In this document: positions 54,461-61,913 of the stretch, piece after piece
Layout: each line of letters opens with the position of its first letter
Position numbering within the stretch: the stretch's first letter is position 1
DNA from: Terriglobia bacterium
GTDB lineage: Bacteria > Acidobacteriota > Terriglobia > Bryobacterales > Bryobacteraceae
Direction: 5' to 3'
NCBI GenBank assembly: GCA_020073305.1
Contig: JAIQFK010000036.1
Location: 1-61,913 of the forward strand
DNA length: 61,913 nt
Notes under the pieces: generated by a model
What the model saw: the letters and a program-made list of their open reading frames with translations, nothing else
The model's database searches: none
What the model was told of the DNA's origin: nothing
Program-made: the position numbers and the translations under genes

Positions 54461-54516
54461 GTCTGCTCGATGAAGCGGAACAGAGACCGCATCCGGCGCG
54501 AGGCGGGTTCGCGGAC
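54461..54516. repeat. Partial copy of the amidohydrolase 3' end
   Basis: The first 20 bases (54461-54480) are identical to 55084-55103 inside the amidohydrolase gene. After an internal deletion of about 94 bp relative to that gene, similarity resumes at TCCGGCGCGAGGC. In the amidohydrolase frame the copy still reads ASRRMRSLFRFIEQT against ASRRIRPF...LFRFIEQT. The two copies flank the small membrane-protein gene at 54543. Confidence 0.7.
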
Positions 54517-54542
54517 CTCAATCTGCTGTCGAGGATTAATGG

Positions 54543-55061
54543 CTACCATCTGCCGCCGAGAACCCAGGCCCACTTGCCGAGGGTGGTCGTTCTCCAGAAA
54601 GTGACGGCGTGAACGAGCAGCACCCAGAGCGACTCCAACCGGCCGGGCGCCCATAAACCTGAACCACACCAGCGCTGCTGTCGGCGCGAAAACATCACGA
54701 GTAGAGCATAAAAGGCGGGCATGATGTAGTCGAGCAGATACGGTGCGCCATAACGAATGTTGACGTAGGCGAAAAAGACCAGCCCCACTACGCCGAGCGC
54801 AACGCCACCGCGGGCGCCGAAAAGAGCTGCCGCCAACGTGATCAGGAGTGACACGGTGAAAAAGGGAACTTCATCAGCGGGAAAACCGCGTGCAAGCCAA
54901 TACTCCGCTTCCATGCAAGTCAGACCAACAGCCGTCGCGAGGATGGTAAAGGCGATTTTGTCTCGTGACCGGGCAAGCATGATCAACGTCGCGCCACCTG
55001 CCGCGGCCACCAGTGCCGGTGAGTATCGTAATAACAAGGCCACCCAAACCGGGGATGTCAT
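54543..55061 (-). CDS. Hypothetical membrane protein
   Basis: The 172-residue protein has about four hydrophobic helices (SPALVAAAGGATLIMLA, FTILATAVGLTC, SLLITLAAALFG, GVALGVVGLVFFAYV) and a tryptophan-rich C-terminus (ESLWVLLVHAVTFW). I do not recognise the family. It follows the amidohydrolase gene by 6 bp on the same strand, and its start ATG closely follows that stop codon, so it could be co-transcribed. It is bracketed by the amidohydrolase 3' end and a partial copy of it, which suggests it was inserted or that the tail was duplicated. Confidence 0.5.
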   Translation of the reverse strand: MTSPVWVALLLRYSPALVAAAGGATLIMLARSRDKIAFTILATAVGLTCMEAEYWLARGFPADEVPFFTVSLLITLAAALFGARGGVALGVVGLVFFAYVNIRYGAPYLLDYIMPAFYALLVMFSRRQQRWCGSGLWAPGRLESLWVLLVHAVTFWRTTTLGKWAWVLGGRW

Positions 55062-55067
55062 TCTCCC

Positions 55068-56264
55068 TCAGGAAGGATTCGCTGTCTGCTCGATGAAGCG
55101 GAAAAGCTCCTGGTCACATTCCTCCAACTCGCGCAGCCTTGCCGGAAAACTGCCAGGCTCGATGCCCCGCCCGTCTTTGATGGTGAGAAACGGCCTGATC
55201 CGGCGCGAGGCCGACTCCTTGCGCAAGTGAGTGTCTTCGAGCGGAAAGCTGCCCTCTTCCAGTTCGAACACGAAAATATCGGCCACGGCGCCTGGTTTCA
55301 GCGTTCCCAACTCGCCCGCGCGGCCAATCGCAAGAGCCGGAGCCCAGGTCGACTTGAGAATGACATCGGCGAGCGGCATGCCCATGTGAAGAAACTTGGA
55401 CATCACCGAGGGCATGTCGAAGGCCCAGCGGGCAATGGAAAACCGGTGCAGATCGGTACTGATGGTATCCGGGTAGAAGAAGTACTCGAACGCTTTTCGC
55501 GCCACGTCCCAACTGAAAGCCCCCGCGCCGTGGCCGACATCGAACAAGACGCCGTTTTTGCGCGCCGCAACGACTTCCGGCAGCAAGTGATGGTCACTTT
55601 CGGCGAGAATCCCATCGCCCCGTCCCTGAAAACAGTGTGTGACGATGTCGCCCGGTCTCAACCTTCCCAGGATATGGCGCGTGTCGGCCCCCTTGGTGAT
55701 GTGAACCATCAGCCGGAGGCCGGGGAAACTCGCGGCCTCGAGCGCCTTTTCCAGTGCTTCCTTCCCATGGCGGCCGGTCATGGTTCCCTCGCGGAGCTTC
55801 ACGCCGACGCACAGATCGCGATTACCTTCGATCACCCGGCCGGTTTCAAGCGGGCGGGCGAACCGGATGTCCTCGAGTTCCCCCACCAGGGTAGTCGGGA
55901 TTCCGATGCCGCTGATGTTCACAAAAGCGAGCACGCGAACCGTCGCGGCGCTCACTTGAGTTTTGCGGAAGGCAGGGAAATTGATGAAACCTGTGGTGCC
56001 GGCATCCACCACGGTAGTGACGCCATGGTTCAAGCAAATGTCCGGGTCGATTCCCCACGAACTGCCCTCCCACCAATGCCCGTGAAGGTCGATGAGGCCC
56101 GGGCAAACGTATTTTCCGCGGAGATCTCTCTCGACCAGGCCCGGCCCGAGCGCACCGCCGACCGCGGCGATCCGTCCCTCTTGAACGGCAACGTCCGTCA
56201 CGCGATGCAAGCCCTGCGAGGGGTCAATGACGTGACCGTTGCGAAGCACCAGGCTGTAATCCAC
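55068..56264 (-). CDS. Amidohydrolase/deacetylase-type metallohydrolase
   Basis: The 398-residue TIM barrel has the full binuclear metal site: DLHGHWW (His61, His63), a bridging Lys156 in VKLREG, His188 in MVHIT, His210 in VTHCFQG and Asp271 in STDLHRF. The N-terminal and C-terminal beta segments of amidohydrolases are present (NGHVIDPSQG, LKPGAVADIFVFE). It should hydrolyse an N-acyl or cyclic amide. It follows the Gfo/Idh gene by 26 bp and shares its promoter. The last residues include LFRFIEQT, the segment that is duplicated at 54461. Confidence 0.87.
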   Translation of the reverse strand: MDYSLVLRNGHVIDPSQGLHRVTDVAVQEGRIAAVGGALGPGLVERDLRGKYVCPGLIDLHGHWWEGSSWGIDPDICLNHGVTTVVDAGTTGFINFPAFRKTQVSAATVRVLAFVNISGIGIPTTLVGELEDIRFARPLETGRVIEGNRDLCVGVKLREGTMTGRHGKEALEKALEAASFPGLRLMVHITKGADTRHILGRLRPGDIVTHCFQGRGDGILAESDHHLLPEVVAARKNGVLFDVGHGAGAFSWDVARKAFEYFFYPDTISTDLHRFSIARWAFDMPSVMSKFLHMGMPLADVILKSTWAPALAIGRAGELGTLKPGAVADIFVFELEEGSFPLEDTHLRKESASRRIRPFLTIKDGRGIEPGSFPARLRELEECDQELFRFIEQTANPS

Positions 56265-56290
56265 AACTCCTCCCTCACTAGCTCGCGGAA

Positions 56291-57304
56291 TTATACGTTG
56301 GCGCCGTCGGCCGCGGCGCGGCGGTACGCCTCGAGCACCACAGCCGAGACCTTGCGCGCCATGCGGCCGTCAGTTTCGGGCGTGCGGCCCGTGTCCACGC
56401 ATTCGAAGAAGTGCTCGATTTCCGGTGCGAGATCCAGCCCTTCGTCGCTTTCAAGCAGCACCTCGTCCTGCTTACCCTGCGCAACAATCCGCGTTTGCCA
56501 CCGGCACCGCACTCCCTCGGTATTCTGATCGCCGAGCGGCGTGCAAGTGAGTGTGACGTGCGCCTTCTCGCACATGGCTTCCATGGTGTACCAGATCCGC
56601 ACTCTAGGCGAGGCCCACGTATGGCGCGCCACGCCGATCGACCCGTTCTTGAACTTCAAGATGCAGGCAGCCGAATCCTCGCCCTCCATCGGCACTCGCC
56701 CGCGCGTTCCCACCATGTATGCCGCGTGCACGTCTCCGCTGATCCACAACATGATGTCCAGTTGATGGCCCGAAGCGGAGAACAGGCAGCCGCCTCCCAA
56801 TGTGGCTTTCCGGGTCATCCATTCCGCAAGGTAGCCTTCCACCATATCGTCCATCAGACTGTCGAGCATGATCAGCCTGCCGTACCGGCCGCTATCGATG
56901 GCTTGCTTGAACAGCCGAAAGCTCCTCTTATAGCGATGTGGATACGCCACCATCAACGTTCTCCTGTTTTGCTCCGCCGCCGCGATCATCGTGTCTGCTT
57001 CGGCCAGGCTATTGGCGATTGGCTTTTCGAGAAGCACGTGGCACCCGGCTTTCAGGCAATCTACGGTGACCTGTGGATGCAAGTGATGAGGTATCAGGAC
57101 GAACGCACAATCGATATCCGAGAGACCCGTGCGGTAGTCGGTGATGGCGCGGGCGCCCGCCTCGCGCGCCAAAGTGCGGGCGTGTTCCTCATCGGGATCA
57201 GCCACCCAGACGATCTCGCCCCGCCGTCCCAATTGGCTCAGCCCCGCAACATGAAAGGGAGCAATCCACCCGCAGCCGATGAGCCCGATCCGGTGAGCAG
57301 CCAT
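56291..57304 (-). CDS. Gfo/Idh/MocA-family NAD(P)-dependent oxidoreductase
   Basis: The 337-residue protein has an N-terminal Rossmann domain with IGLIGCGWIAPFHV (dinucleotide loop), VADPDEEHA, LLEKPIANS (the family's EKP motif) and PHRYKRSFRLF. The C-terminal alpha/beta domain follows, with GGGCLFSASGHQLDIM, where the His is the usual active-site residue. Members oxidise or reduce sugars, inositols and related compounds; the substrate is unknown. It heads an operon with the amidohydrolase and has the promoter at 57351-57379 about 45 bp before its start. Confidence 0.88.
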   Translation of the reverse strand: MAAHRIGLIGCGWIAPFHVAGLSQLGRRGEIVWVADPDEEHARTLAREAGARAITDYRTGLSDIDCAFVLIPHHLHPQVTVDCLKAGCHVLLEKPIANSLAEADTMIAAAEQNRRTLMVAYPHRYKRSFRLFKQAIDSGRYGRLIMLDSLMDDMVEGYLAEWMTRKATLGGGCLFSASGHQLDIMLWISGDVHAAYMVGTRGRVPMEGEDSAACILKFKNGSIGVARHTWASPRVRIWYTMEAMCEKAHVTLTCTPLGDQNTEGVRCRWQTRIVAQGKQDEVLLESDEGLDLAPEIEHFFECVDTGRTPETDGRMARKVSAVVLEAYRRAAADGANV

Positions 57305-57350
57305 TGATTTGTGCCTTTGCCAGCGAGGTTACCCGGCGTTCCTAACGGAG

Positions 57351-57379
57351 TCTATCGAAATCTGTTGTTCGTTTGTCAG
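57351..57379 (-). promoter_or_regulatory. Promoter of the shared 17-bp-spacer type upstream of the Gfo/Idh operon
   Basis: On the minus strand CTGACA (57374-57379) and GATAGA (57351-57356) are 17 bp apart, with ACAAA and GATTTCGATAGAC flanks like those at 42868 and 51238. The expected start is near 57344, giving a leader of about 40 bases. Confidence 0.55.
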
Positions 57380-57383
57380 AAAA

Positions 57384-58598
57384 ATGAAAGCGGATGCTAC
57401 GATGAATTTCGCCATGGCGAGGGAGATCACCGGAACACTGTCTGCCGGGATCGCGGCAGCATTCCTGGCTTGCTGCATGATGCTTGGCCAGCAAACTGAA
57501 CCCGGTGATCCGAAGGAAGTGTTTGAACGGGGACAGCGCGCTCTGCAGGCAGGCAGATATGCCGATGCCGAACACGACTTCGACCGCTTGCTCAAGATGG
57601 GCTCGCGCTCAGCTCCGGTGTACACCAATCTGGGCGTCGTCTATCTGCGCACCGGAAAACTCGAGAGCGCCATTCGCGTGTTGAAGGAGGCGAAAAAGCT
57701 GGCGCCCGGCATGACGGGCATCGACCGGAATCTCGGCCTGGCCTACTACAGGCAGCGTGAATTCAAGCACGCTGTCCCGTTTTTCGCGGCCGTCCTTTCC
57801 GCTGACCCGGCAAACGTTCAAGCGCACTACCTCAAAGGCGTATGCCACTTCATGATGGATGAGTTCGACGCCGCGGTCAGCGAACTGGCTCCCCTTCAAG
57901 ACCGCGAGCAGGACGACCTCGAGTACCTCTTCATGCTCGGTATCTCCTACGGAAAACTGAAACGCCTGAACGATGCGCAGCACACCTTCGCACAGTTAGT
58001 TCAGGCGGGCGGTGACACGCCGCATTTGCACCTGCTGCTGGGCAAAGCCTACCTGGCCCTGGATGACTACCAGAACGCGCAGACGGAACTGGAGAAAGCC
58101 GCGGCGAGTGACGCGCGCCTGCCGTATTCTCATTACTACCTGGGAGTGCTCTACCAGAAGTTGGGCAAGTCCGACGCGGCCGCCGCCCAGTTTCAAAAGG
58201 AAACGGAAATCAGCCCGAACGATCCCTGGGCCTATGAGGACCTGACCCGGATCAAACTCGACCAGGGGGATACGAATGGCGCCATTTCTCTGCTGGAGAC
58301 GGCCGTCGCGCGCAATCCCGATGCGCCCAGCTTGCGTTCCGCGCTCGCCAAGGCTTATCTGGAAAAGTCGGAGCCGGATCGGGCGATTCCGCATCTCAGG
58401 CGCGCGATTGCATTGGAGCCGAACAACGGCAATTACCATTACCAATTGGGCCGGGCTTACGCGCAAGCCGGACGGCAAAAAGAAGCAAGGGCGGAGATGG
58501 CAAAAGCCCGCGGGCTCCAGGTGGAAGTATTGAAGGGCCAAATGGAGGCGCTTTCCCGTGATCGTGCCCCGGCACCGGCGGCGGATTCCGTGAAATGA
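57384..58598 (+). CDS. Secreted TPR-repeat protein
   Basis: About 404 residues. A signal peptide (LSAGIAAAFLACCMMLG) is followed by about ten tetratricopeptide repeats, for example RALQAGRYADAEHDFDRLL, VYTNLGVVYLRTGKLESAI, LLGKAYLALDDYQNAQ and YHYQLGRAYAQAGRQKEA. The repeats form a superhelical scaffold for protein partners, probably in the periplasm; partners are unknown. ATG 57384, 57402 and 57414 are all possible starts, and all keep the signal peptide. A TGCTACGAT string just before 57402 looks like an extended -10 box, so a later start is possible. Confidence 0.75.
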   Translation: MKADATMNFAMAREITGTLSAGIAAAFLACCMMLGQQTEPGDPKEVFERGQRALQAGRYADAEHDFDRLLKMGSRSAPVYTNLGVVYLRTGKLESAIRVLKEAKKLAPGMTGIDRNLGLAYYRQREFKHAVPFFAAVLSADPANVQAHYLKGVCHFMMDEFDAAVSELAPLQDREQDDLEYLFMLGISYGKLKRLNDAQHTFAQLVQAGGDTPHLHLLLGKAYLALDDYQNAQTELEKAAASDARLPYSHYYLGVLYQKLGKSDAAAAQFQKETEISPNDPWAYEDLTRIKLDQGDTNGAISLLETAVARNPDAPSLRSALAKAYLEKSEPDRAIPHLRRAIALEPNNGNYHYQLGRAYAQAGRQKEARAEMAKARGLQVEVLKGQMEALSRDRAPAPAADSVK

Positions 58599-58676
58599 AC
58601 CCGCTCGACTTCACTCGCCCTCGCCCGTGACCGGCGATTGCGTTCGCCGCGCGACTCCGATTACTCTGTAGATGTT

Positions 58677-58752
58677 GCTGGCGTAGCTCAGTTGGTAGAG
58701 CGGCAGTTTTGTAAACTGCGGGTCGGGGGTTCAATTCCCTCCGCCAGCTCCA
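58677..58752 (+). tRNA. tRNA-Thr (anticodon UGU)
   Basis: A 76-nt cloverleaf: acceptor GCTGGCG pairs with CGCCAGC. The D-loop contains AGTTGGTAGA, the anticodon loop is TTTGTAA with anticodon TGT, and the T-arm has GGTTCAATTCC. The 3' CCA is encoded. It is the first gene of a Thr-Tyr-Thr-tuf arrangement that resembles the thrU-tyrU-glyT-thrT-tufB cluster of Escherichia coli. Confidence 0.95.
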
Positions 58753-58847
58753 TTTCCCTTCTGTCCGGTGTTCCGGCAAGATATACCTGAACGCGCAAAG
58801 CCGCGCAAGCCAACTGGTGTATCATTCGCAGTTCAGGATTCCGAAAC

Positions 58848-60941
58848 ATGCAAACCGCTCGATTAGCCAGCGCAAGTTTCCTTTTCTTACTGTGGGCCCC
58901 TTTCAGCACCGCACAGACGGCGCCTGGCAAAGCGCTGCTCACCCTCGACGAGTTCTTCAACACGGTTGAAATCATCGGCGTTCGCATTGCGCCCGATGGC
59001 CACGCCGTGGTCATTGAGACGTCGCGCGCGGATTGGGAGGCCAGCCGGTTCCGGACGGACCTCTGGCTCTATCGTGATGCGGGCTCGGGATCACTGCTGC
59101 CACTCACGCAATCCGGCCATGACAGCAGCCCGGAATGGTCGCCCGATGGCCGGTGGATCGCCTTCCTCTCCGATCGTAGTCCTGCTGCTGAAACGCATAA
59201 GGATGCGGAACAAGCCGCTGAAAAGGGCGAGAAAGCTGAGCAGGTCTACGTGATTCCCTTCAGCGGAGGAGAAGCTTTTCCGGTGACGCGCGGTGATGAA
59301 GAGGTGCACTCCTTTGCATGGTCCGCCGACTCCCGAACGATCTACTTCGCAACGCGGACCCCCTGGAGCAAAGAGCAAAAGGAAGCGTACAAGAAGGAAT
59401 GGCAGGACGTGGTTCAGTTCCGCGAAGAGGAGCGTGGCGATGTCATCCGCCGCATTAGAATCGCGGAGGCGCAACACTGCTCCTCAGGAATGACGCCGAA
59501 GCCCTGCGAACCGGACACGGGCGTCGAGCCGGTGTCGACCACCCCCTTTCGAGCGAAACACCTCGAAGTCTCGCCCGACGGGCGGCGCCTCGCTCTCCTG
59601 ACGCAATCACGCACCAAGCGCTGGGAGTCCGTCGCGGAATGGGGAATCTACCTGGTGGATACGGCGGGCGGCGAACCCCAGCCGCTGGTCCGACCCCAGG
59701 CCTTTCTCGACGATCTGCGTTGGGCGCCCGACAGTCGGCACATCTTCTTTTCTTTCACCAACGGGTCGGTGGAAGGACCCTATCAGGACACGCAGCCGCG
59801 GATTTATTGTGTTGATACGAACCGGGAGATCAAGCAGTGGGCCTCCAAATTTCACGGCGCTCCCGCGTCGTATGCTCCATCACTCGAAGGCGGCCTCATC
59901 GCCGCTGGACAACTCGGAACCGAAGCGCAGATTTACTCGCAAAATAGCATGGCGGGTGAGTTTGCGCCATTGCCCGGATGGCCCGGCACTTACGAACACA
60001 TCTCAGCAGCCGCACACTCGCCCAGCCTGGCGTTTGTTTACTCCTCGCTCCAAAAACCCGCGGAGGTCTACCTGGCCATGAACGTGAACGACCTGCCGCA
60101 TGCGCGGCGCATTACCGCGTTCAACCAGTTTCTGAGCGACGAGGCTCTACCTGAAGGCAAACCGTACCGCTGGACCGCGGATGACGGCGTCGAAGTGGAA
60201 GGAATGTTGATTTATCCGCCCGGCAAATTCGGTGTGAAGCATCTCCGGATGTTGACCTTGATTCACGGCGGACCGAACGATGTGGATGGCAATCGTTTCA
60301 AGGCCGATTGGTACTACTGGGAGAACATGGCCGCCACGCAGGGCTGGCTGGTGTTTGAACCAAACTACCGGGGCTCAATTGGCTATGGCGACCAGTTTGC
60401 GAACAATATCGTGCCCAACATCGTTTCCAAACCCGGGCGGGACATTATTGAGGGGATCGACGCGCTGGTGAAAGACGGGATCGCCGACCCCGATCGATTG
60501 ACCCTCGGCGGTTACAGTTACGGCGGGTATCTGACCAATTGGCTCTTGACCCAAACGTCGCGCTTCAAAGCCGCAGTCACGGGCGCGGGGGCGGTGGAAC
60601 ACGCCGTCAACTGGGGCAATGACGACACGACGTTGGACGATGCTTATTTCCTGGGTGGCAGGCCGTGGGAGGCGCAGCCGAGGTATAACGACGAAGCCGC
60701 GCTCTGGCAAATGAACAAAGTCAAGACGCCCACGCACATTGTGAGCGGCGCCGACGATATTCGCGTTTATGTAGGCGAAAGTTACCTGCTCGAGCGCGCG
60801 CTGCACGATCAGGGCATACCCAGCAAACTGTTGATTTTCCCCGGTGAAGGCCACGGAATCGACAAGAATCCCTGGCACGGCAAGATCAAGGTGCGGGAGG
60901 AGCTGAAGTGGCTGGAACGCTGGACCTCAAGAATTGATTGA
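58848..60941 (+). CDS. Secreted S9 prolyl oligopeptidase-family peptidase
   Basis: 697 residues with a signal peptide (ASFLFLLWAPFSTAQT). A beta-propeller (about 40-420) has repeated WSPDGRWIAF-type blades (SPEWSPDGRWIAF, FAWSADSRTIYF, LRWAPDSRHIFF). The alpha/beta hydrolase domain (430-697) has the triad in GGYSYGGYL (Ser557), SGADDIRV (Asp637) and GEGHGI (His669). It should cleave short peptides in the periplasm. A lysine/glutamate-rich insert lies at about residues 120-135. It occupies the space between two tRNA genes of an otherwise conserved tRNA-tuf block. Confidence 0.9.
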   Translation: MQTARLASASFLFLLWAPFSTAQTAPGKALLTLDEFFNTVEIIGVRIAPDGHAVVIETSRADWEASRFRTDLWLYRDAGSGSLLPLTQSGHDSSPEWSPDGRWIAFLSDRSPAAETHKDAEQAAEKGEKAEQVYVIPFSGGEAFPVTRGDEEVHSFAWSADSRTIYFATRTPWSKEQKEAYKKEWQDVVQFREEERGDVIRRIRIAEAQHCSSGMTPKPCEPDTGVEPVSTTPFRAKHLEVSPDGRRLALLTQSRTKRWESVAEWGIYLVDTAGGEPQPLVRPQAFLDDLRWAPDSRHIFFSFTNGSVEGPYQDTQPRIYCVDTNREIKQWASKFHGAPASYAPSLEGGLIAAGQLGTEAQIYSQNSMAGEFAPLPGWPGTYEHISAAAHSPSLAFVYSSLQKPAEVYLAMNVNDLPHARRITAFNQFLSDEALPEGKPYRWTADDGVEVEGMLIYPPGKFGVKHLRMLTLIHGGPNDVDGNRFKADWYYWENMAATQGWLVFEPNYRGSIGYGDQFANNIVPNIVSKPGRDIIEGIDALVKDGIADPDRLTLGGYSYGGYLTNWLLTQTSRFKAAVTGAGAVEHAVNWGNDDTTLDDAYFLGGRPWEAQPRYNDEAALWQMNKVKTPTHIVSGADDIRVYVGESYLLERALHDQGIPSKLLIFPGEGHGIDKNPWHGKIKVREELKWLERWTSRID

Positions 60942-60959
60942 ACCTGCCGCGTCAATCAC

Positions 60960-60988
60960 TTACCTCGTCGCGGGTTCTGTTGTACAAT
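60960..60988 (+). promoter_or_regulatory. Sigma70-like promoter of the tRNA-Tyr/tuf region
   Basis: TTACCT (60960-60965) and TACAAT (60983-60988) are separated by 17 bp, 69 bp upstream of tRNA-Tyr. A further TTTTACAAT lies at 61021-61029 and could be a second -10 box. Confidence 0.55.
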
Positions 60989-61056
60989 AGCCTTTATCGT
61001 CAGTTCCACGATCGGACCTGTTTTACAATCGAGCGCCGCAATTAGTGGATAGGTTT

Positions 61057-61145
61057 GGACGGGTGGCCGAGCGGCTAATGGCAGCAGACTGTAAATCTGC
61101 CGCCCCTTGCGGGCTACGGAGGTTCGAATCCTCCCCCGTCCACCA
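61057..61145 (+). tRNA. tRNA-Tyr (anticodon GUA)
   Basis: An 89-nt tRNA with a long variable arm (CCGCCCCTTGCGGGC region). Acceptor GGACGGG pairs with CCCGTCC, the anticodon loop is CTGTAAA with anticodon GTA, the T-arm has GGTTCGAATCC, and CCA is encoded. It is 27 bp upstream of a half-tRNA copy. Confidence 0.95.
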
Positions 61146-61169
61146 GTAACGCTGGCGGAGAGTTTTCGG

Positions 61170-61230
61170 GCCGTTGTAGCTCAGTTGGTAGAGCGTCCGT
61201 GACGGAAGGTCACCAGGTCGGGGCGCTCCC
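61170..61230 (+). pseudogene. 5'-half copy of tRNA-Thr(GGU)
   Basis: The first 26 bases (GCCGTTGTAGCTC, AGTTGGTAGAGCG) are identical to the functional tRNA at 61258, as are the bases just before it. The anticodon arm is replaced by the tiny hairpin TCCG-TGA-CGGA, followed by AGGTCACCAG, and then similarity to a tRNA ends without a T-arm or acceptor strand. It stands where a tRNA-Gly lies in the Escherichia cluster. Confidence 0.7.
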
Positions 61231-61257
61231 GGCACTTGGCGGTGTGAAGTTTTTCGG

Positions 61258-61333
<76 letters not shown>

Positions 61334-61350
61334 TGGTTTTGGGAGCCTGC

Positions 61351-61403
61351 GATAGAGCGTCCGTAGCGGAAGGTCACCAGTTCAATCCTGGTCAACGGCC
61401 CCA
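61351..61403 (+). pseudogene. 3'-half copy of tRNA-Thr(GGU)
   Basis: The sequence starts GATAGAGCG and has the tiny hairpin TCCG-TAG-CGGA in place of the anticodon arm. It then reproduces the variable region, T-arm and acceptor strand of tRNA-Thr(GGU) almost exactly, including CCA at 61401-61403. It lacks the 5' acceptor strand and cannot fold as a tRNA. Confidence 0.7.
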
Positions 61404-61408
61404 GAGTT

Positions 61409-61666
61409 CTGAAGTACTTTGTTTACGTCCTTCGGAGTATTCCCACGGGACGTCATTACATTGGGTCGACGGCTGATGTTGCTCGCCGGCTCAATGAGCA
61501 CAATACCAGAAACGGCCGCTGGACCAGCGCATTCAAACCGTGGGAGGTTGCAGCCACCGAGGAGTTCGAAACCCGGGGGGAAGCACGAAGCCGGGAAGCG
61601 TATCTGAAGAGTCGAGCGGGGATTAGCGAGCGCCTTCGGCTGTATGGCAGTTTAGAGGATTCTTAA
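61409..61666 (+). CDS. GIY-YIG nuclease-family protein (YhbQ/UPF0213 type), apparent CTG start
   Basis: The 85-codon frame reads KYFVYVLRSIPTGRHYIG, then STADVARRLNEHN, PWEVAATEEF and REAYLKSRAG. This is a complete GIY-YIG domain: the YVY and YIG strands, the catalytic Arg of VARRL, and the Glu of REAYLKS. Family members normally start M-K/Y-Y-x-V-Y. Here the matching codon is CTG (61409-61411), no ATG, GTG or TTG is available upstream in frame, and the gene begins 5 bp after a half-tRNA. The stop TAA abuts the tuf ATG. Either CTG is used as a start or the start codon was lost by point mutation. Confidence 0.7.
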   Translation: MKYFVYVLRSIPTGRHYIGSTADVARRLNEHNTRNGRWTSAFKPWEVAATEEFETRGEARSREAYLKSRAGISERLRLYGSLEDS

Positions 61667-61913
61667 ATGGCAAAGGAAAAATTCGATCGGACCAAGCCGC
61701 ACGTCAACATCGGGACCATCGGGCACATCGATCACGGCAAGACCACGCTGACGGCGGCCATCACCAAGGTGCTGGGGAAGAACAACCCCAAAGTCAAGTT
61801 CCGCAGTTTCGATTCCATCGACAACGCGCCGGAAGAGAAGGCCCGCGGCATCACCATCGCGGTGGCGCACATCGAGTACGAAACCGCCAACCGGCACTAC
61901 GCCCACGTGGATT
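61667..61913 (+). CDS. tuf: Elongation factor Tu, 5' part (runs off the window)
   Basis: The first 82 codons are visible, starting [20 protein letters not shown]. The P-loop GHIDHGKTT (G1) is complete, and [16 protein letters not shown] covers the switch I/G2 threonine region. The sequence is standard EF-Tu and is unlikely to be a fragment or paralogue. It directly follows the GIY-YIG stop (TAAATG), in the conserved tRNA-tuf context. Confidence 0.97.
   Translation, partial: MAKEKFDRTKPHVNIGTIGHIDHGKTTLTAAITKVLGKNNPKVKFRSFDSIDNAPEEKARGITIAVAHIEYETANRHYAHVD

Noticed and set aside
61170-61235. Functional tRNA at the 5'-half copy
   Set aside because: It has no T-arm, no acceptor complement and no seven-base anticodon loop.

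Overview
The window looks like chromosome of an acidobacterium of the Solibacter/Bryobacter type. The evidence is a secreted protein with the Solibacter-type C-terminal domain (TIGR03437-like, 2657-4510), a very large Oar-like TonB-dependent receptor with an N-terminal carboxypeptidase-regulatory domain (47562-51116), two DUF4038/GH140-like hydrolases, a CocE-type hydrolase and S9/S41 peptidases, in GC-rich DNA with long antisense ORFs. This assignment comes from family knowledge, not from a search.

Layout. 1-1070 is a graveyard of mobile elements: a transposase tail, a RAYT (REP-associated transposase) remnant with GGGGACAG-type repeats, and a 436-bp internally deleted IS3-family element that keeps both terminal repeats and a 3-bp target duplication. 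1080-7260 holds two PilZ proteins, a membrane-protein gene broken by one amber codon, the TIGR03437 protein, an S41 (C-terminal processing) protease homologue with both catalytic residues replaced, a stand-alone sensory membrane domain and a truncated AHSA1 gene. 7257-10247 is a tandem metallo-beta-lactamase-fold protein and a mutarotase-like protein.

10494-37789, all on the minus strand, reads as one ~27-kb exopolysaccharide operon. In transcription order it has a NusG/RfaH-like antiterminator, a Wza-like outer-membrane exporter, a Wzc-like BY-kinase, the ABC exporter pair Wzm/Wzt, glycosyltransferases, an O-antigen ligase/polymerase, a methyltransferase, more glycosyltransferases, a dockerin-tipped beta-helix protein, then a glycosyltransferase, a priming sugar transferase, a DegT aminotransferase and a CapD-type dehydratase (a bacillosamine-like set). 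It ends with a 2071-residue type I polyketide synthase (KS-AT-KR-DH-ACP-TE). Several junctions are ATGA overlaps. Divergent from its head is a single A-PCP nonribosomal peptide synthetase module (38352-40664) with a vestigial condensation domain. A polysaccharide locus that carries its own antiterminator, ends in a PKS and is flanked by a loading NRPS module is the best candidate for an undescribed system here.

40670-57304 is a catabolic region: a sugar isomerase-like protein, two DUF4038 hydrolases, an aminotransferase, an APC permease, an SDR, an AraC regulator, the TonB receptor, a CocE hydrolase, an amidohydrolase and a Gfo/Idh/MocA oxidoreductase. Three minus-strand transcription units in it (hydrolase, TonB receptor, oxidoreductase-amidohydrolase) have near-identical promoters with exactly 17-bp spacers, which suggests one regulon.

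57384-61913 is a TPR protein followed by a tRNA-tuf locus: tRNA-Thr(UGU), an S9 peptidase, tRNA-Tyr, tRNA-Thr(GGU) flanked by half-tRNA copies, a GIY-YIG protein that appears to start with CTG, and the 5' part of tuf.
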